A DNA stretch of 64,000 bases from Triglochin maritima (lineage: Eukaryota > Streptophyta > Magnoliopsida > Alismatales > Juncaginaceae): contig OY821779.1 in assembly GCA_963682175.1 (NCBI GenBank), positions 6,026,501-6,090,500 of the forward strand, read 5' to 3'. Under the pieces are notes generated by a model. The model ran no database searches, had not been told where the DNA came from, and saw nothing but the letters and a program-made list of their open reading frames with translations. Made by a program: the position numbers and the translations under genes. Below, one piece after another: positions 1 to 13,851 of this stretch. Within the stretch, counting starts at the first letter, position 1, and every line of letters begins with the position of its first letter.

Positions 1-888
1 GTTCATGAATTTTGTTTTATTTTATTTTTCTTTCTCTTCTTTAATTAAAAGCATTGCCTTTTTATTTTTAGGAAATTAAACATGAACCTACATATATAAA
101 TAAAATCAATTATACAAAAATATATAAAAACATACATACGCAGAAAACAGGGGTTAACAAAATCATAAACTTTTTGTAATTATAAGAATTCGAATACAGT
201 GGTTGCAGCTTGCAGAGTTTGCGGTTATTCCAAGCAACGACGATATCATATTTCAACTCAGGAGTGTTGGAAATTTTAAGAATAATAAGTAAAGAGATAC
301 CAAATTTAGAGTGTTGGAAATTCAGATTCCTAAAATTAAGGATCTTTAACAACCAGGCGAAATCTCAAGAAGATTAATATGCGCACTTAGTTTGGTTTTT
401 GAGGGTTAACGTGGATGTTTAAGGATGTGATAAATGATGACGTCGGATTTGTATTTTCTGGGCATTACAACTTACAAGATTAGCGAGGTGCACTTAGTTG
501 GTTAATACCTCTGTTAATTGTTTTATAAACGTACTGTCGGCCATTATTGGATGCAAATATTTCCAAAGATGACCTAAGTTTTCCATCAACAATTAAATTA
601 GACGTGACATGGATCTTGTGTGTAAAAATGGACTGTAGCTTTAATAAATGCCGACTCATATGACTAGGACGAGGTCCCGGAATAATGTGTTGTCGCAGTA
701 ATATGAAAATGTTTTTATTTTCTTGTGTTCGAAGCAATGTTGGTTCGCTCCTACACTGCTCCTATGAAAATAAATATAGGAGTGTCTTAGCCTAAGCAAC
801 CAACACAACTTAACTAAATGAACATCATTATGTTATGTTTCTATCCCAAATAATTAGTGGATGCGGTTTGGGGTCGTTGACTATTAAA

Positions 889-944
<56 letters not shown>

Positions 945-3900
945 CAACAACTGAATCCAATGGAGTGGCTTATAGAGATGATCAAAGAGATTAGTTGGGT
1001 GGACGGTGTCTGTTACTTTACTTGAGTGTTAGTTGGGTTTTTCTCCATCATCAACATACGGTTGTTTGGATAATTCATACTGCAACTATTTGACAACTTG
1101 TACTGTAAACAGCTTATAAATTTCTTAGATCGTTATATATCAATTACACTGTTTATGAACAGTACAATGGAAAAGGATTTACAGTAAATAACTAACACTT
1201 GCATCCCTCAGACACAATAAGGACAAAGCCTAAGTTGAACTTGTAAAAAATATAAATTGACAATTAATTCAATAGTAATTTATAGACATCCACTATGTTT
1301 ACAGTTAGTTTAAGTATCAACATTGGATGCGGGTCCGATTCAATGATCATTAATGTGAAGATGTTCCACAACTCATCCTAATCATTAAAATTAACATCAA
1401 CCAGTTATCCATAAAAAAAACTATTTTTGTAATATAACACCTTTGTCTTTGTGTTTGTCTTGGTGAAACAACAAATGGATGTTAATAAATGAACTTATTA
1501 TGGTTGTGACTTGTGTATGTAGGTTTTGTGTTGAGGAATGGAGGTGTTTGTTTAATTAAGATGAGAACAGTAGTGCTTTCGTTTTCAACGACTGGCCACT
1601 GTTTAACATTTCGTTGTCGAACAGTACTTCTTCAACTGTGTGTTTGGCGTGCAGTGCACATGGACCGGCGCTTCTTTCAAATTTAGTCTTTTTTTTTGCC
1701 ATTTAATATTTGTATTCTGCTTTTCCTTTTTTTTGGGGGGGAAATCTTCGTATAAGACTAGCGAAATTGATCAGCCAATGCATGATCTGTAGCTTTCTTC
1801 GTTTTTTTTTTCTTACTATTTTTTGATTTTGATACCATATATTTCACGTACTGGAAAATTTCTTTAGATTTTACAAATTTTTGGTGTTTTCTTTTAGCTC
1901 GACGAAACGGATTGAAACAAGCTATGTAACCAAGGTGGATGCAGCCTTGTGCCGGGTGGGGAACGTGCCACACCATATTAAAAAAAATTCAAATTTCTTT
2001 TTAAACAGAGAAATACACTTCGTTTGTGACTAAATTTGACAAGAATATTTCAAATTTAGAGGAAAAATATGTTGTCCCGGGAAGATTGTTGTTTCGAGTT
2101 AGTAGTCCACAAGTAATAATTTTTAATCATTTTCGAGTTGAAAGTTTTCTAAATGTCTTTGATCTACAATTACAAAAACTTAAAAATCGATTAAAAAAGA
2201 TAAGCAAAGAATCACTTGTTTATATGTCTTGTTTCAATTCTGTTAACCAGTTTTCTTCTTTTGACAAAAAGAAAATAAAATTAGTCTGACTTGCTTAAAT
2301 CTATCCTAATAAATTTTCAAATGCCCAATTAATATTATTTGAATATGCACTTGACAATTTCATTGTTGGCGTTAGAAATGATGAGAATTTTTGAAATGTG
2401 AAGAATCTTAAACGAGATTTCCGTGAAATTTGTTAAGACAAACAAACATGAAACATATTCAAATGTCTACTTACTATTGAAGTTTATGGTACTTCTTCTC
2501 GTTGCAACGACATGTGTTGGAAAAATATTTTTTGGAATGACTCCAGTGAAAGATAAGTTACTTAATAGCATATGAGATCAAATGTTGAATGATTATTTAG
2601 TTATTTATTTAGAGAAAAATTTATTTTTTGGTATTAACATGAATATTATTATAAATCGGTTCCAAAATATGAAAATTTGTCGAGAAGAATTGTAATAATT
2701 TTAAAATATTATTAGGTTGTAATTTGAATCGTTTATAATATTTTACTTCTAATTTTTATGAAATATTAATATTTTTGGTTTGTATGTTATTTTTTGGTTG
2801 TGTGCAGTAATGCATGGTATCCTACCGTACTTGAAATCCTAGATTCGGTACTGTAGATAACCTTTTGTGTTTGATTAAAAACACCTTTATTATGCGTTCC
2901 AATTGGTTCAAGTTCCTCTTGGGACGAGTCTTACTACCATAAACACAAGTGCTACGTGATTGTTGAAAGGCATATCCACAACCAACCGTGATTAGTCGTC
3001 TAATGGAACGAATATAAACACGGATTTTAAAGCTATAACCATCGACTAATTAAGGAAATCCCAAGATAACTAATTTTTTTCTATCAAAAAAATTGAGCCA
3101 TGTCTCATCGTTTTCTTGTTGCTGAGACCAACCATTTATGCATTGAGATTTGAGAACATGAGAGGGAAAATAAACTCAAGCATACTCTGCAGATTTCTAG
3201 CCATTACCATTGATAATAAGATATAATTAAAGCGAGTTTATTTTAATGAACACGAAAGTTCTACGTCAAGCTCTTCCAGATTTTTTTTATTTTTGTTGTT
3301 GGTGTGATCATCGCATCCCAACCTTCTGTTAGTTAAAATGGAAATTCAATTGCAAGAGATGGTCATGCCACAACCAACTAACCTTTCGCTTTTTGTATAC
3401 AATAAATTAAAGTTTTACCAAATTGCGATACTAATAGAACTCAAACCAAGTAGACAGATCTTAAAAGTTTGGATATATGTAGTTCTTAGAATCTGTCTTC
3501 TGACTTATATGGTGTGGTTTGGTGTCATGGATATATTTCGTTCGATTACCTTATGATTTTATCTCTTTTTGTCCTAATATGCATGGTGGAATGAAGAAAT
3601 TACCTAATGCAATTTAAAAAAAATAAATCAACTATTAAGGTTTTTCTATAGTACACTAGTAGTCGACCTATATAAGAATTAGATAGGAGTATGTATCCTT
3701 CAGCCTCTTTCGAAATGTTGAACTTCTGATAATTTTCTAGTAGAATTTACTTTGTCATATTTCATTTACATTTTCACGTTTTTTTATTGTTAAATAGCTT
3801 TCGATCGGGGTGTACTTATATATCTTGATGTTAACTTCGAAAATTCCGATATATGATATATATCGTGACGCCCTTTTCCTTTATACTAAACAAGTTCATA

Positions 3901-5356
3901 GATAGAGACAAGCAAGTGTCTCTTACATTATCTAAACCATCGAGGTGGTTGCATTCGGTAATATAATATGAATTGAAGAATATAGATTAATTAAAATTGT
4001 TGGATTTTCAAGTAAAATGAAATCAATGTAGGTGTAAAAGCTCAACTTACCTAAGTTATCTTCCTTTTGAATATTTGTGAAACTTACGTTTAAACTTCCT
4101 ATGGGATGACAATTCATATCAACTAAAACTTAATAAGAGTTGGGTTTGACATTACTTGGTTTCCAATTTTAACATTAATACTGTGTGATGCATCCGTTAT
4201 TGTTAGGTGAAGTTGGTCGTTGATTAGGTAGTAAGGAAAAGAACCAAAAACATATATAGCTGCAAATATAGTGGTCCCGAGAATTAGTCAGAAGGTAATT
4301 AAAGATTTATTGCCAAATAACCAAAAATGTAAGAAATCACTAAATTAAATTAATATTCATAATACTAACAATTATTTTTGTCATACTGATTATACAATTT
4401 TTCAAAATTCAAGAGAATTGCTTAACACACCTCAAACCCTTACATTGCTAGCTACAAGGTATCTAAATTTAATTCACAGATGAAGGCGCCACTTCTTCCA
4501 TTGAGAGCAAAGCTCGATCAATGTGACATTGTTATGAATTACGGTTTCATGACAAAGCATTGTTCTTTCTTCTACAAATCAGTTCAAAACAATAATAAAT
4601 AATAATATATTTTTGCTAGGGTGTTAACCTAAATAATAAAATGAATTTCTTAATGAATAAAATGGTCCCATTATTTATTTATTTTTGAAGGTTTGTGGTC
4701 TCATTATTGTTCTCCTTGAGGATATTATAGAACTGTGGGTACCACATATCATTAATTGAAGGAGTGGTTGTGTGTAGTTTAAGGCTATAACTTTAAGCTT
4801 TTGACATTTAATGTTTGTGGTCCATCCATAATCCTAATTGCTGCGTATTTATTGAATATCATGTTCAGCAAAACAGTTCCCCTAGTTAAGTTATGGATAT
4901 AGATATGTATAACAGTATAAGTTCCTTATAATCAAATAAAATGTCACCCTGAAAGAATCCATCACAAGAATTTCAAATGTGAACAGCAGATAAGGGGAAT
5001 ATAAAATCCAAACATCAACTGTGATCTTATACCTTAGTTGTGCATTCACTGGATCCAATAAAAACCAATTGTGTAAATCAAGTGACTGATTGCATGGGTA
5101 AGCAATTTCCACGACCTAGCGTTGTTACCGAGTTACATCAAGGGTTATTTAATGAAACTAGTTGTAACACTTGTGTTAGCTAGATTTGCATAAGATTGCT
5201 CTGGTCATTTACCTATGCAACCTAAAAACAACCTTATCGGGGAATCACCAAAAACAAATCATTACAAGGTTAGAAGTTTTCATGGTAATAGGTTCATATT
5301 CTTATTGATGTCATCAACCAAAGTTTCATAGTTCCGATATCGCGCCAGTTGTCTAT

Positions 5357-5358
<2 letters not shown>
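1..5358. other. AT-rich intergenic DNA, no supportable gene
   Basis: Low-complexity AT-rich sequence with only short open frames (under about 90 codons) that show no recognisable domain, no convincing start context and no coherent splice structure. A TA microsatellite interrupts it near 900. I see no tRNA cloverleaf, LTR pair or transposon terminus here. It may hold old unrecognised repeats or distal regulatory DNA. Confidence 0.5.
892..941. repeat. (AT)n microsatellite
   Basis: About 25 uninterrupted AT units, a perfect dinucleotide run of roughly 50 bp. It is likely length-polymorphic. Confidence 0.95.

Positions 5359-5404
<46 letters not shown>
5359..5404. repeat. (TA)n microsatellite
   Basis: Perfect TA dinucleotide run of about 46 bp inside AT-rich intergenic DNA. 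Confidence 0.95.
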
Positions 5405-5407
<3 letters not shown>

Positions 5408-8400
5408 CATCCATAGGTAGCTATTCAAAGAATAGGATGATTGAAGCCAATAATAATTGGTTAATAAATGGTCTCGTTTTCAACCTATGGACACAAACAA
5501 AAACTAAGTTACCAAGGATGAGGTGAGAAAGACATGGACAACCAACAACAAAATCTTGAGAGACATACTTGACAAATAGGAAGAGAGAGGAGGTGGAGTG
5601 AGACATTAGTGGTGTGTGTCTCCTCTTATCACTTGCGTGGTGCCCTTGGGTGAATCTGAAAGAGACACCGAGGCATAAATTTATTGGTCAAGGGTCTCCC
5701 ACACCACATGAATACATGATGCCACAGCTAACTTCATCAATCAAATAAACTGTGTTGTTGTTATCTTGGGCTTTTGGGGTGATAGTTACTGAAAACAATA
5801 TCCCCAGATCTTCTAGTGACATCTCAATATCAACTATGAACTTCTCTAGTTGGTATAGGGCCAGATAAGCTACTATCATCATTCATGCACACAATAATTA
5901 CAGCAAAATGGTTGTTACAAGAAGCTGAGAAATGGGTCACAATCAGGATTGGAAGCTCACAAAGGGCCCACCTTGTTTTGGGCCTTGAAGACAGTAGCAA
6001 GGCAAGTCTCAACAAGAACAAGGTAGTGGTAGTTACGGCATTCAAAGTGGCACATGGAAGATGATGAGTAACACCTAGTTTTGGGAGAACAAGTTGGTTT
6101 ATTGCACCTAAAAAAATCTTCCCTCCGTAATGTGGAAGGGATATGCATGATATATATATATATCATGAGGTAAAGGAAGGAATTCTAATGTACAAGCAAG
6201 TTAGCAAGCAATATAAGATGTGACCAGTATAGCCACATTGGTGAGGTCAATTCTCCTTCCATTGGGATGAAGTGATGAAGTTTGCAAGGTTTGGTGTGGA
6301 AGCATCCACACGTTTAATTCGAACACCACCACGTTGGTGGGAATAATTTCTTAGGACTGGAACAAGTTGAAGAGGATAGATAGCAATTGCCAAGCAATGG
6401 CCATCCAGTAGTATCTCTGCCAATGTCAAAACGAATTGGATTTTTTTTTGAAGATATGCAATATATATGGGAGACATGCAATGAATATAAGAGGAAGATC
6501 TTTTCAAGATATCTTCTGAAGAACATCTTGGTGCCAAAACTGTTGAAACACTGACCCAATTCCCTGTCGTATCTTACAGGAAATAATAATAATAATGCAA
6601 GCAATCACAGCTCACTGTGTTCGAATATTGACCTGAATGCGACAGCTTACAAGACCAAAGACGATTGTTGCTGTAGCCTGTAGGTAACCAGGTATAGCAC
6701 ATCTAATTAATGATTTAACGCTGATAACCACGTCAATGAGGTAGGACCGTAGGAGTAATAATGTTACAGGCCCACAGCAGACTTCAATTCCTAATTAAGT
6801 ACACAACATGATTTAACATTTCTTAGAACAGAAGTGTAATAAATAATACACGTGGGCGTACAATCGAACATCAAACGAAACAGATGAGTTCGCCTTGTCC
6901 TGCAATTGCAGTTCACATAACCAGTTTGTTTCTCACGCTTGAATCAGAAACGATTAACCGGATGAAACCAGAGTGCTCTGTAGCTACATCAACACAAACA
7001 AAAACGTTGCGTTCGATCCATCAACAGTTGCATGTAGTCGACAAACAATCACGATCTTTTATAATCAACAAAATTATTGAAGTACCAACCAGTTCCAACA
7101 CGATTTCTCAATCATCGTCACGTGTAAAACTAAATGTACTAAAAGAGAGACAACTTAAAGACTACACTCACATTAATTATGAAGGTTCTGGAGAAAACGA
7201 ACTGCACATCAAAACTACAAGGTTTGCAATTGTAACTTTTAAAATGATCAAGAGCAAACAGGTATTGAAAAGAACCATGCTCATGATACCAACCGAAGAA
7301 CAAAATGTACAAATCTTCAGGCAATAGTCATAACCCTACACCACAAAATCAAACACAAGTTAGCCTGACAGGTCTAAACAGTTTAATTCTAGAACCCAAG
7401 CTATGATTAAACAACTTATAATCCCAGCAAACTTGCTTGGTAGTTATGCTTTGCCACAGGAAATATCCTATTGACCGGTTATTCCCCACAGAAGGAAGCA
7501 TGGATTCTAAGAGCTTTCCAACAACAGGTAAAGATTTTACAAAGGAGAATGATCAACTACAATTCCAGAACACAGACTCGGCAGCTAAATTCATAAATGT
7601 TGTGTAGAGCTCAAATGACAGCAAACATGCACCAAAATTCTGAAATGAACAGTCACCATCATCTTCACAGACAGTAACATTTTATATCTTCAGTGACCGC
7701 TGCAACATAGAAAGCCGAGAGGGAATCAGCAACCAAGTTCATAGATTTTATCCATCGTATGAACAAGATGATCAAGAATTTAGCTAGAACTTAAAAATAT
7801 AAAAACACATTAGTGATGGATTTTTGTCAAGACTGCACTCATGTAAATGACACATCCAATGCACGTCTGTTTTTCTACTCTGAAATGAAATGAAACTATA
7901 GTCGTTTGGTAAGAAGTTAATCGTCAAAGTTTCCAGATCTCTAAAACTTAGAAACCATTAATGGTCTTCAACAGGGCTTGTGTGGTGGGCAGAGCCGCAG
8001 ACTGAGGTACCCAAGACGGGCACAGAGAGATTCTCTGCACTGTTCCAAATTTACATAACCTAACTCGGGGTCAGGGACTAAGGTGACAAGAAACTCCACT
8101 TTCATAGTTCTGTACAAGAGATACACTGAATATGAAATTGTAGGTGGTGATACCTTAAATTTAACCATGTCAGATGTTGACATGAAGAACTTGGTGTAAA
8201 AGAATGGAAACACACCCAATCACCACCTTAACACAAGACCATGTAAATCAGTTGTTGGATGTATAGCTCCACAAGTGGAGGTTTCATATAGTTCGAAGAA
8301 AAAACATAGGACGCAATATTTAGAATGTCTCTGTATTATAAAAGGATTTAAGTAATATTTCCAAAATAGTGTATGGATTCCCTAAGCTGAATACACGTCA

Positions 8401-9213
8401 TGGATTTCAAGATAATGAAAAAACACCCAGTTGTCACATCTTGCATGTTAAAAACCTGTGAAGATCGGTTTACTTTTTCAAGAAGATAGCTCATTTTACA
8501 ATTGGAAAGTATACCTTACACTTCCTTCTTCCATAAACTATCAGGGGCTTTCTTAGTATAAATATCTCCAGTTGATGACTTTATGTCTATGGTTACCCCT
8601 TCTCATGTTTATTTAGTGCATCAAAGAAAAACACCATTAACAATTAAAGCTATTTAAACAGTTTCAAATTTTAAAGGAAAATTAATCGAACACCATGTAA
8701 AACAAAAACACCATCAAGTGGGTTGTACTGCCATGTTCAACATTCACACCAATATATATGTTCTTTTGCTAATCATACCTAAAGGTCCTAAACAACAAGT
8801 GGTTCTCTAGGAAACGCCATATTCATATTTGTTTTCATTTCTCCATCTACCCAAAGAATACCAGTGCGTGGATAAAAACTGCTCCAAATACATAAATATA
8901 ATTTCTCTTATTTTCTTAAATTTCTAACCTTTTGGAGTACTCTTGACACCATTTGCTTACGTCATAACCTCTTTGATGACACTCTAAAGTCTAAACATCT
9001 ACTCGTCAAACAATGTTACAAGTCTCTCTAACAGTGTAGTTGCTTAAAGCACTCAAGATGAACGGTAATAGTCAAAGCATTATCATTGCTCCTACTCGAT
9101 CAATGACGCAGCAAATATGTTGATAGCAACCAGCTTACCATATTGATCATCAAGGATCAAATGGTTGCAGAAAGTATCAACTTTGCTTACCTTTCCATAG
9201 TATTTTTAACGAG
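5405..9213. other. Intergenic or unresolved region
   Basis: Several modest open frames occur on both strands (for example plus 6884-7327, 147 codons; minus 7968-8219, 83 codons; minus 5830-6166). None has a domain I recognise, and they do not join into a coherent gene by plausible splice sites that I could find. Base composition is slightly richer than the flanks, so a degenerate gene or non-coding transcript is possible. Its right edge is the insertion site of the first copia element. Confidence 0.4.
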
Positions 9214-9218
9214 GTTTG

Positions 9219-9466
9219 TGTTGGAAATACCAAAATACAACCAAGATACACTTACCTTTTGGGCTCAGAAGGAAATCTCATCATAGCCGTTGCCGGATCT
9301 TCACTCAAGGAAAGAATAAAGATTCACGCTCCTCTCTTATTTTAGAATGTAACCAACGACTATATCATTGTAAAATCTATAAATACACTTGTACAATTCA
9401 AAATACGAATATAATAAGAAGAAATACAATCTCCCTACTGCTTCTCGTCCTCCAGCAAAATCAATA
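9219..9466 (+). repeat. 5' LTR of copia-1
   Basis: 248 bp, starts TGTTGGAAATAC and ends AATCAATA just before the primer-binding site. A TATA box (TATAAATA) is at 9378-9385, followed by a short R/U5. It matches the right LTR at 247 of 248 positions by eye. Confidence 0.96.
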
Positions 9467-9478
9467 TGGTATCAGAGC
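9467..9478 (+). promoter_or_regulatory. Primer-binding site of copia-1 (initiator tRNA-Met)
   Basis: TGGTATCAGAGC directly abuts the left LTR. This is the usual plant copia primer-binding site, complementary to the 3' end of initiator tRNA-Met, and it fixes the LTR end at 9466. Confidence 0.93.
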
Positions 9479-9601
9479 AGTAAATCGACAAACCACTAGA
9501 CCTTAGGCTCCCCGGAGCTCATCATCGGTCTTCGCCTCGTTCAAGGGGGTTGAAGGCTACCACCACCTACATCCAAACCTTCAAAACACAAACCCAAAAC
9601 C

Positions 9602-10413
9602 ATGACCGACCATACAACCAACCAAACAGATTCCAACACATCATCACGGTTGGTCACCACCTTATTCAACGGACCAACTATCTCTCGTGGTCGCGCGCCG
9701 TCACTCTCTCCCTCAGCGGCAGGGGGAGACTGGGTCACATCACCGGGAAAAGCAAAAAACCCGAAGGCATCGGGACAGAACACAAACAGGAGGAATGGCA
9801 AAACGGGGATCACCTCGTTATGTCATGGATCTTCGCCTCGATGCAACCCAATATTAGGGAGATCTTCCTGTACAAGGAAAGCGTACTGGAGCTATGGGAA
9901 GCAATCCACGAGCATTACGGCAAAGCCCAAAATTTTGCACATGTATTCAAGCTAAAGCAGGAAATCTCACATACTCGCGAAAATCAAAAAACCATCACAG
10001 AGTATCTGGGGACCCTCAGGAGAGCGTGGGATGAATTGGGGGTTTACGAACCACCAACGACCGATGCGAAAATCATCCAACAGCGGACAGAACAAGACCG
10101 GATCTACCAGTTTCTGGTAGGTCTGGATGGAAGCTACGAAAATCTACGAAGTCAAGTGCTAATGGCACCAGAACTCCCGTCTCTTGCAGCCGTCACCGGG
10201 ATGATCCAACGCGAGGAAACTCGACGAAGGACCACCGCTCAGTCGCAAGGACTCTCCGACAACAACAACCAAAACGAAAACCATGCGTTTCTTGTCGGAA
10301 AAAACCAATACCAAACCCAAAATCAAAACCACATCAAGAAGAGATATGGAAATCGCAAAGAAGAACACTGCGACAACTGCAAAAAGAACGGACATAGCAG
10401 GAACAATTGCTAG
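9602..10413 (+). pseudogene. copia-1 gag (broken)
   Basis: Encodes a copia Gag of the UBN2 type, the structural protein that packages element RNA. The likely native start is ATG 9602 (MTDHTTNQ). Within about 25 codons a one-base deletion relative to the sister element at 55516 (around 9680) throws the rest into another frame, which is then open to 10413. That second frame carries the conserved Gag core (LSWSRAVTLSLSGRGRLG) and a CCHC zinc knuckle (C-x2-C-x4-H-x4-C) near 10368-10410. The frame then ends at a TAG (10411-10413) exactly where the sister element has a tryptophan codon. Not functional as it stands. Confidence 0.88.
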
Positions 10414-10658
10414 TTCCTCTTCCCGCACCTCCGACCATCAAAAGATAGCGACAAAAGAGATAGCGATGGAAGATTCAACACCAGACCAAGGGGCATCGGC
10501 GGCTACAACACCATCGCAGGAGGTGGCAGCCACCAAGCGAACCAAAACCCTAACCCTCTCTTTTCGCTGCAGGACCAAGAGGCTACCTGGTAAGCAACCC
10601 GAATCCGCCAGCGCATGGACCCGACCCAAATATACAAACACAGCAAATCTCGGATCTG

Positions 10659-13600
10659 GTGGCCCAACTCACAGGACTTTTGCAAAACTCCCCTCTACAT
10701 TCAGGTAAATTTGCAGGTATGAAACAACTTCTGGAAAATTACACTTCTTTATCTAGTAGATTAAAATCAAATCATCAAAACTGGATAATTGACTCGGGTG
10801 CTACTGACCACATGACAGGAGATAAAACATTACTTTCTAAGATTGAAAATAATTCTAGCTCTCTAAATAAATTTGTAACTGTTGCAAACGGAAACCAAGT
10901 AAAAATCAAAGGAATAGGAAATATAGAACTACTAAACCAAAGCAATAATAATGTCCTTTATGTACCCGGGTTTAACTCTAATTTGTTATCCGTAGCAAAA
11001 ATCACAAAAAATTTAAATTATAATATTGTATTTACTCCATTTGACGTATACTTTCAGGATCGTGCCACAGAGAGGACGATTGGTAGGAGAACCCTCGTCA
11101 ATGACTTATATATCTTAGACTCCCAAAATTCCGCTTTTCATGTTGGAAATAATTCCAACCACGAACTTTGGCACAGGCGCATGGGACATCCGTCCCACTC
11201 AGTCTTGAAAACTTTATTCCCGTTTATTAATTCTGAAATAGCATGTGATATTTGTAGTTTTTCAAAGCAGACTCGGTTACCTTTTTATTCTTCTACTAAT
11301 AAGGCAGGTCAACCTCTTGAATTGATACATTCCGACATTTGGGGACCAGCCCCAACCGAATCCTATAACGGGTTCAAGTATTTTATTACGTTTATTGATG
11401 ATTTTTCCCGAACCACATGGATTTATTTGTTAAGATTAAAATCTGATGCTTTTAACATTTTTTGTGAATTTGTTACATTTGTGGAAAACATGTATGATTT
11501 TAAAATAAAAACACTTAGGTCAGATAATGGATCTGAATACACCAGTAATATTTTTCAGGATTTTTTAAAACAAAAAGGAATTTTTCATCAAACTACCTGT
11601 ATTAATACACCTGAACAAAACGGGGTCGCAGAAAGAAAAAACCAACATCTCATGAACATTACTAGATCCCTTCTTTTTCAAAATCATGTTCCAAACCGTT
11701 TCTGGTCTGACGCCGTTTTAACTGCTGCTTATCTCATAAACCGCTTTCCTAGTCCTCGACTTCAAAACAAGCAACCTTTGGAAATTTTTAATGGGAAAAA
11801 AATGACTCTTAACCATCTAAAAGTTTTTTGTTGTGTTGCCTTTGTCCATAGGAAAAGGATGAATAAACTCGACAAAAGCTCGCAAAAATGTATATTTTTA
11901 GGGTACTCCTTATAGAAAAAGGGGTATAAATGTTATGATCCCCAAACATGTAAATTTTTTGTTTCTCATGATGTTCAATTTGTAGAAAACATGTCTTACT
12001 TCAACAATAATGAAGGACATCCACCAACCGACATCAACGTACAACCGCAACCACCACTTCCGATAATCAACTCTTCGGAACAAAACCAAGACAACAATCA
12101 CCAAGGTCACCAAGAAGAAGAAGAAGAAGAAGACGAAGAAGAAGAAGAAGAAGAAGAAGAAGTAGAAGCCAAACCCACCACCATCTCCTCAACGTCGGTC
12201 ATCTCGTCCCACTCGACCACCCACCTACTTGCATGATTATGTTACCCATCTAGCCTACCCTATTCAGGACTACTTGTCCTATACAAAAATAAACAACAAC
12301 CATAGAGCATTCATAAACACAATCGATAAACACATAGAACCCACAAATTTCCATGAAGCCATAAAAAATCCAAAATGGGCCAATGCCATGCAAGACGAAC
12401 TCACTGCCTTAGAATCTAACAAAACTTGGACCTTGGTTCCTCTTGAACCTGGAATCAAACCCGTAGGTTGTAAATGGATCTATAAAATCAAATATAATAG
12501 CGATGGAACTATAGAAAGATATAAGGCTCGCCTCGTCGCAAAAGGTTATACCCAAACTTTGGCATAGATTACTTAGAAACATTTGCACCCGTAGCTAAAA
12601 TGAACATTGTCCGTGTCCTTCTCTCTATAGCTGTAAATAATGGATGGAATATCTTTCAAATGGATGTAAAAAATGCTTTTCTCCAAGGCAACCTTGAGGA
12701 GGAGGTCTACATGACACCACCACCAGGTATGCAAGCTACACAAGTCAATCTACGGTCTAAAACAATCACCACGCGCATGGTACGCAAAACTCAGCCACTT
12801 CCTTACTTCTTATGGTTTCATTAAAAGTTCGGCAGATGCATCTATGTTTGTTCACAACTCTAACAACATCACCACTATAATATTAATATATGTTGATGAC
12901 ATACTCATCACCGGAGATTGTGACAAAACAATAAATCTAGTTAAACAACACTTAAAAACAAACTTCGACATAAAAGACCTAGGTTTTTTAAAATATTTTC
13001 TCGGAATAGAGTTTGCTTACTCAAAAAAGGGTTTATTTTTGTCCCAAAGAAAATATGTCCTAGACCTTCACGAAACAGGTAAACTAGCCTCCAAACCCCT
13101 CAACACTCCCATTGAAACAAACCGGAAAACACACCCAACAGATGGAGACCCAGTTAAAGATATAGGACAATTTCAAAGACTTGTTGGTAGATTAATTTAT
13201 CTCACTGTTACTCGTCCAGATATTACTTATGCTGTAAGCATTGTCAGTCAATTTATGCACGCTCCTCGAACCCATCACTTAGAAATAATCGATAGGATCA
13301 TGTGCTATCTAAAGAAAACTCCAGGGCAAGGAATATGGATGAAAAGAAACAACTCTAATGAGATTATTGGTTATTTTCTGATGCAGACTGGGCAGGAAGT
13401 CATGATCGTAAGTCAACAACGGGATTCTGTACTTTCGTAGGAGGAAACTTAGTAACTTGGCGAAGCAAAAAGCAGAATGTTGTGGCTAGATCCAGTGCTG
13501 AAGCTGAATACCGCGTCATGGCCTCCACTACTAGCGAACTCATATGGCTCAAACAACTGCTTAAAGACATGAAGCAACCATTCAACAAACCAATAAAGAT

Positions 13601-13844
13601 GTTCTGTGACAACAACGCTGCTCGCCACATCGCAACCAATCCCGTCTTCCACGAACGAACCAAGCACATTGAAGTAGATTGTCACTTCATTCGAGAAAAA
13701 ATTCAGTCCAATGAAATAGAAGTCCCCTACGTCGGAAGTAAAGATCAACTCGCAGATATATTCACTAAAGGATTGGACTACAAACATTTCCAAGAAATAC
13801 TACTCAAGTTTGGTTCCTTCAACCTCTATCAGGATCCAACTTGA
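10659..13844 (+). pseudogene. copia-1 pol: protease, integrase, reverse transcriptase, RNase H (broken)
   Basis: Longest piece is 10659-11915: protease with the D-S-G-A active site (about 10790), then integrase with its H-x-H-x-C-x-C zinc domain (ELWHRRMGH and following CDIC) and a DDE catalytic core (DIWGP, SDNGSEY, E of PEQNGVAERK). A TAG at 11913-11915 closes this frame. Reverse transcriptase is scattered over 12229-12567, 12600-12824 and 12844-13440, with the YVDD catalytic motif near 12890. About 22 bp present in the sister element are missing near 12727. RNase H is split by a one-base insertion around 13377 (the DADWAG aspartate region) and resumes at 13482-13844, ending with a stop just before the polypurine tract and right LTR. 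Confidence 0.9.
12112..12168 (+). repeat. GAA-type trinucleotide expansion in copia-1
   Basis: Nearly pure GAA/GAC repeat in the integrase-RT spacer, encoding a run of glutamate with one aspartate in one frame. The sister copia element has only a short acidic stretch here, so this is probably a local slippage expansion. Confidence 0.85.
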
Positions 13845-13851
13845 GAGGGCG

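Noticed and set aside
1758..1976. Minus-strand 72-codon frame with a basic tail
   Set aside because: Lysine-rich end arises from a T-rich tract on the plus strand; no similarity recognised.
892..5404. TA runs as a CRISPR or structured repeat array
   Set aside because: They are simple dinucleotide microsatellites without spacers.
6884..7327. 147-codon open frame that could be a gene
   Set aside because: No domain, composition like background, no splice context or promoter evidence; kept only as unresolved sequence.
7968..8219. Possible minus-strand exon
   Set aside because: Reads plausibly for a short stretch but no neighbouring exon joins it in phase and the family is not recognisable.
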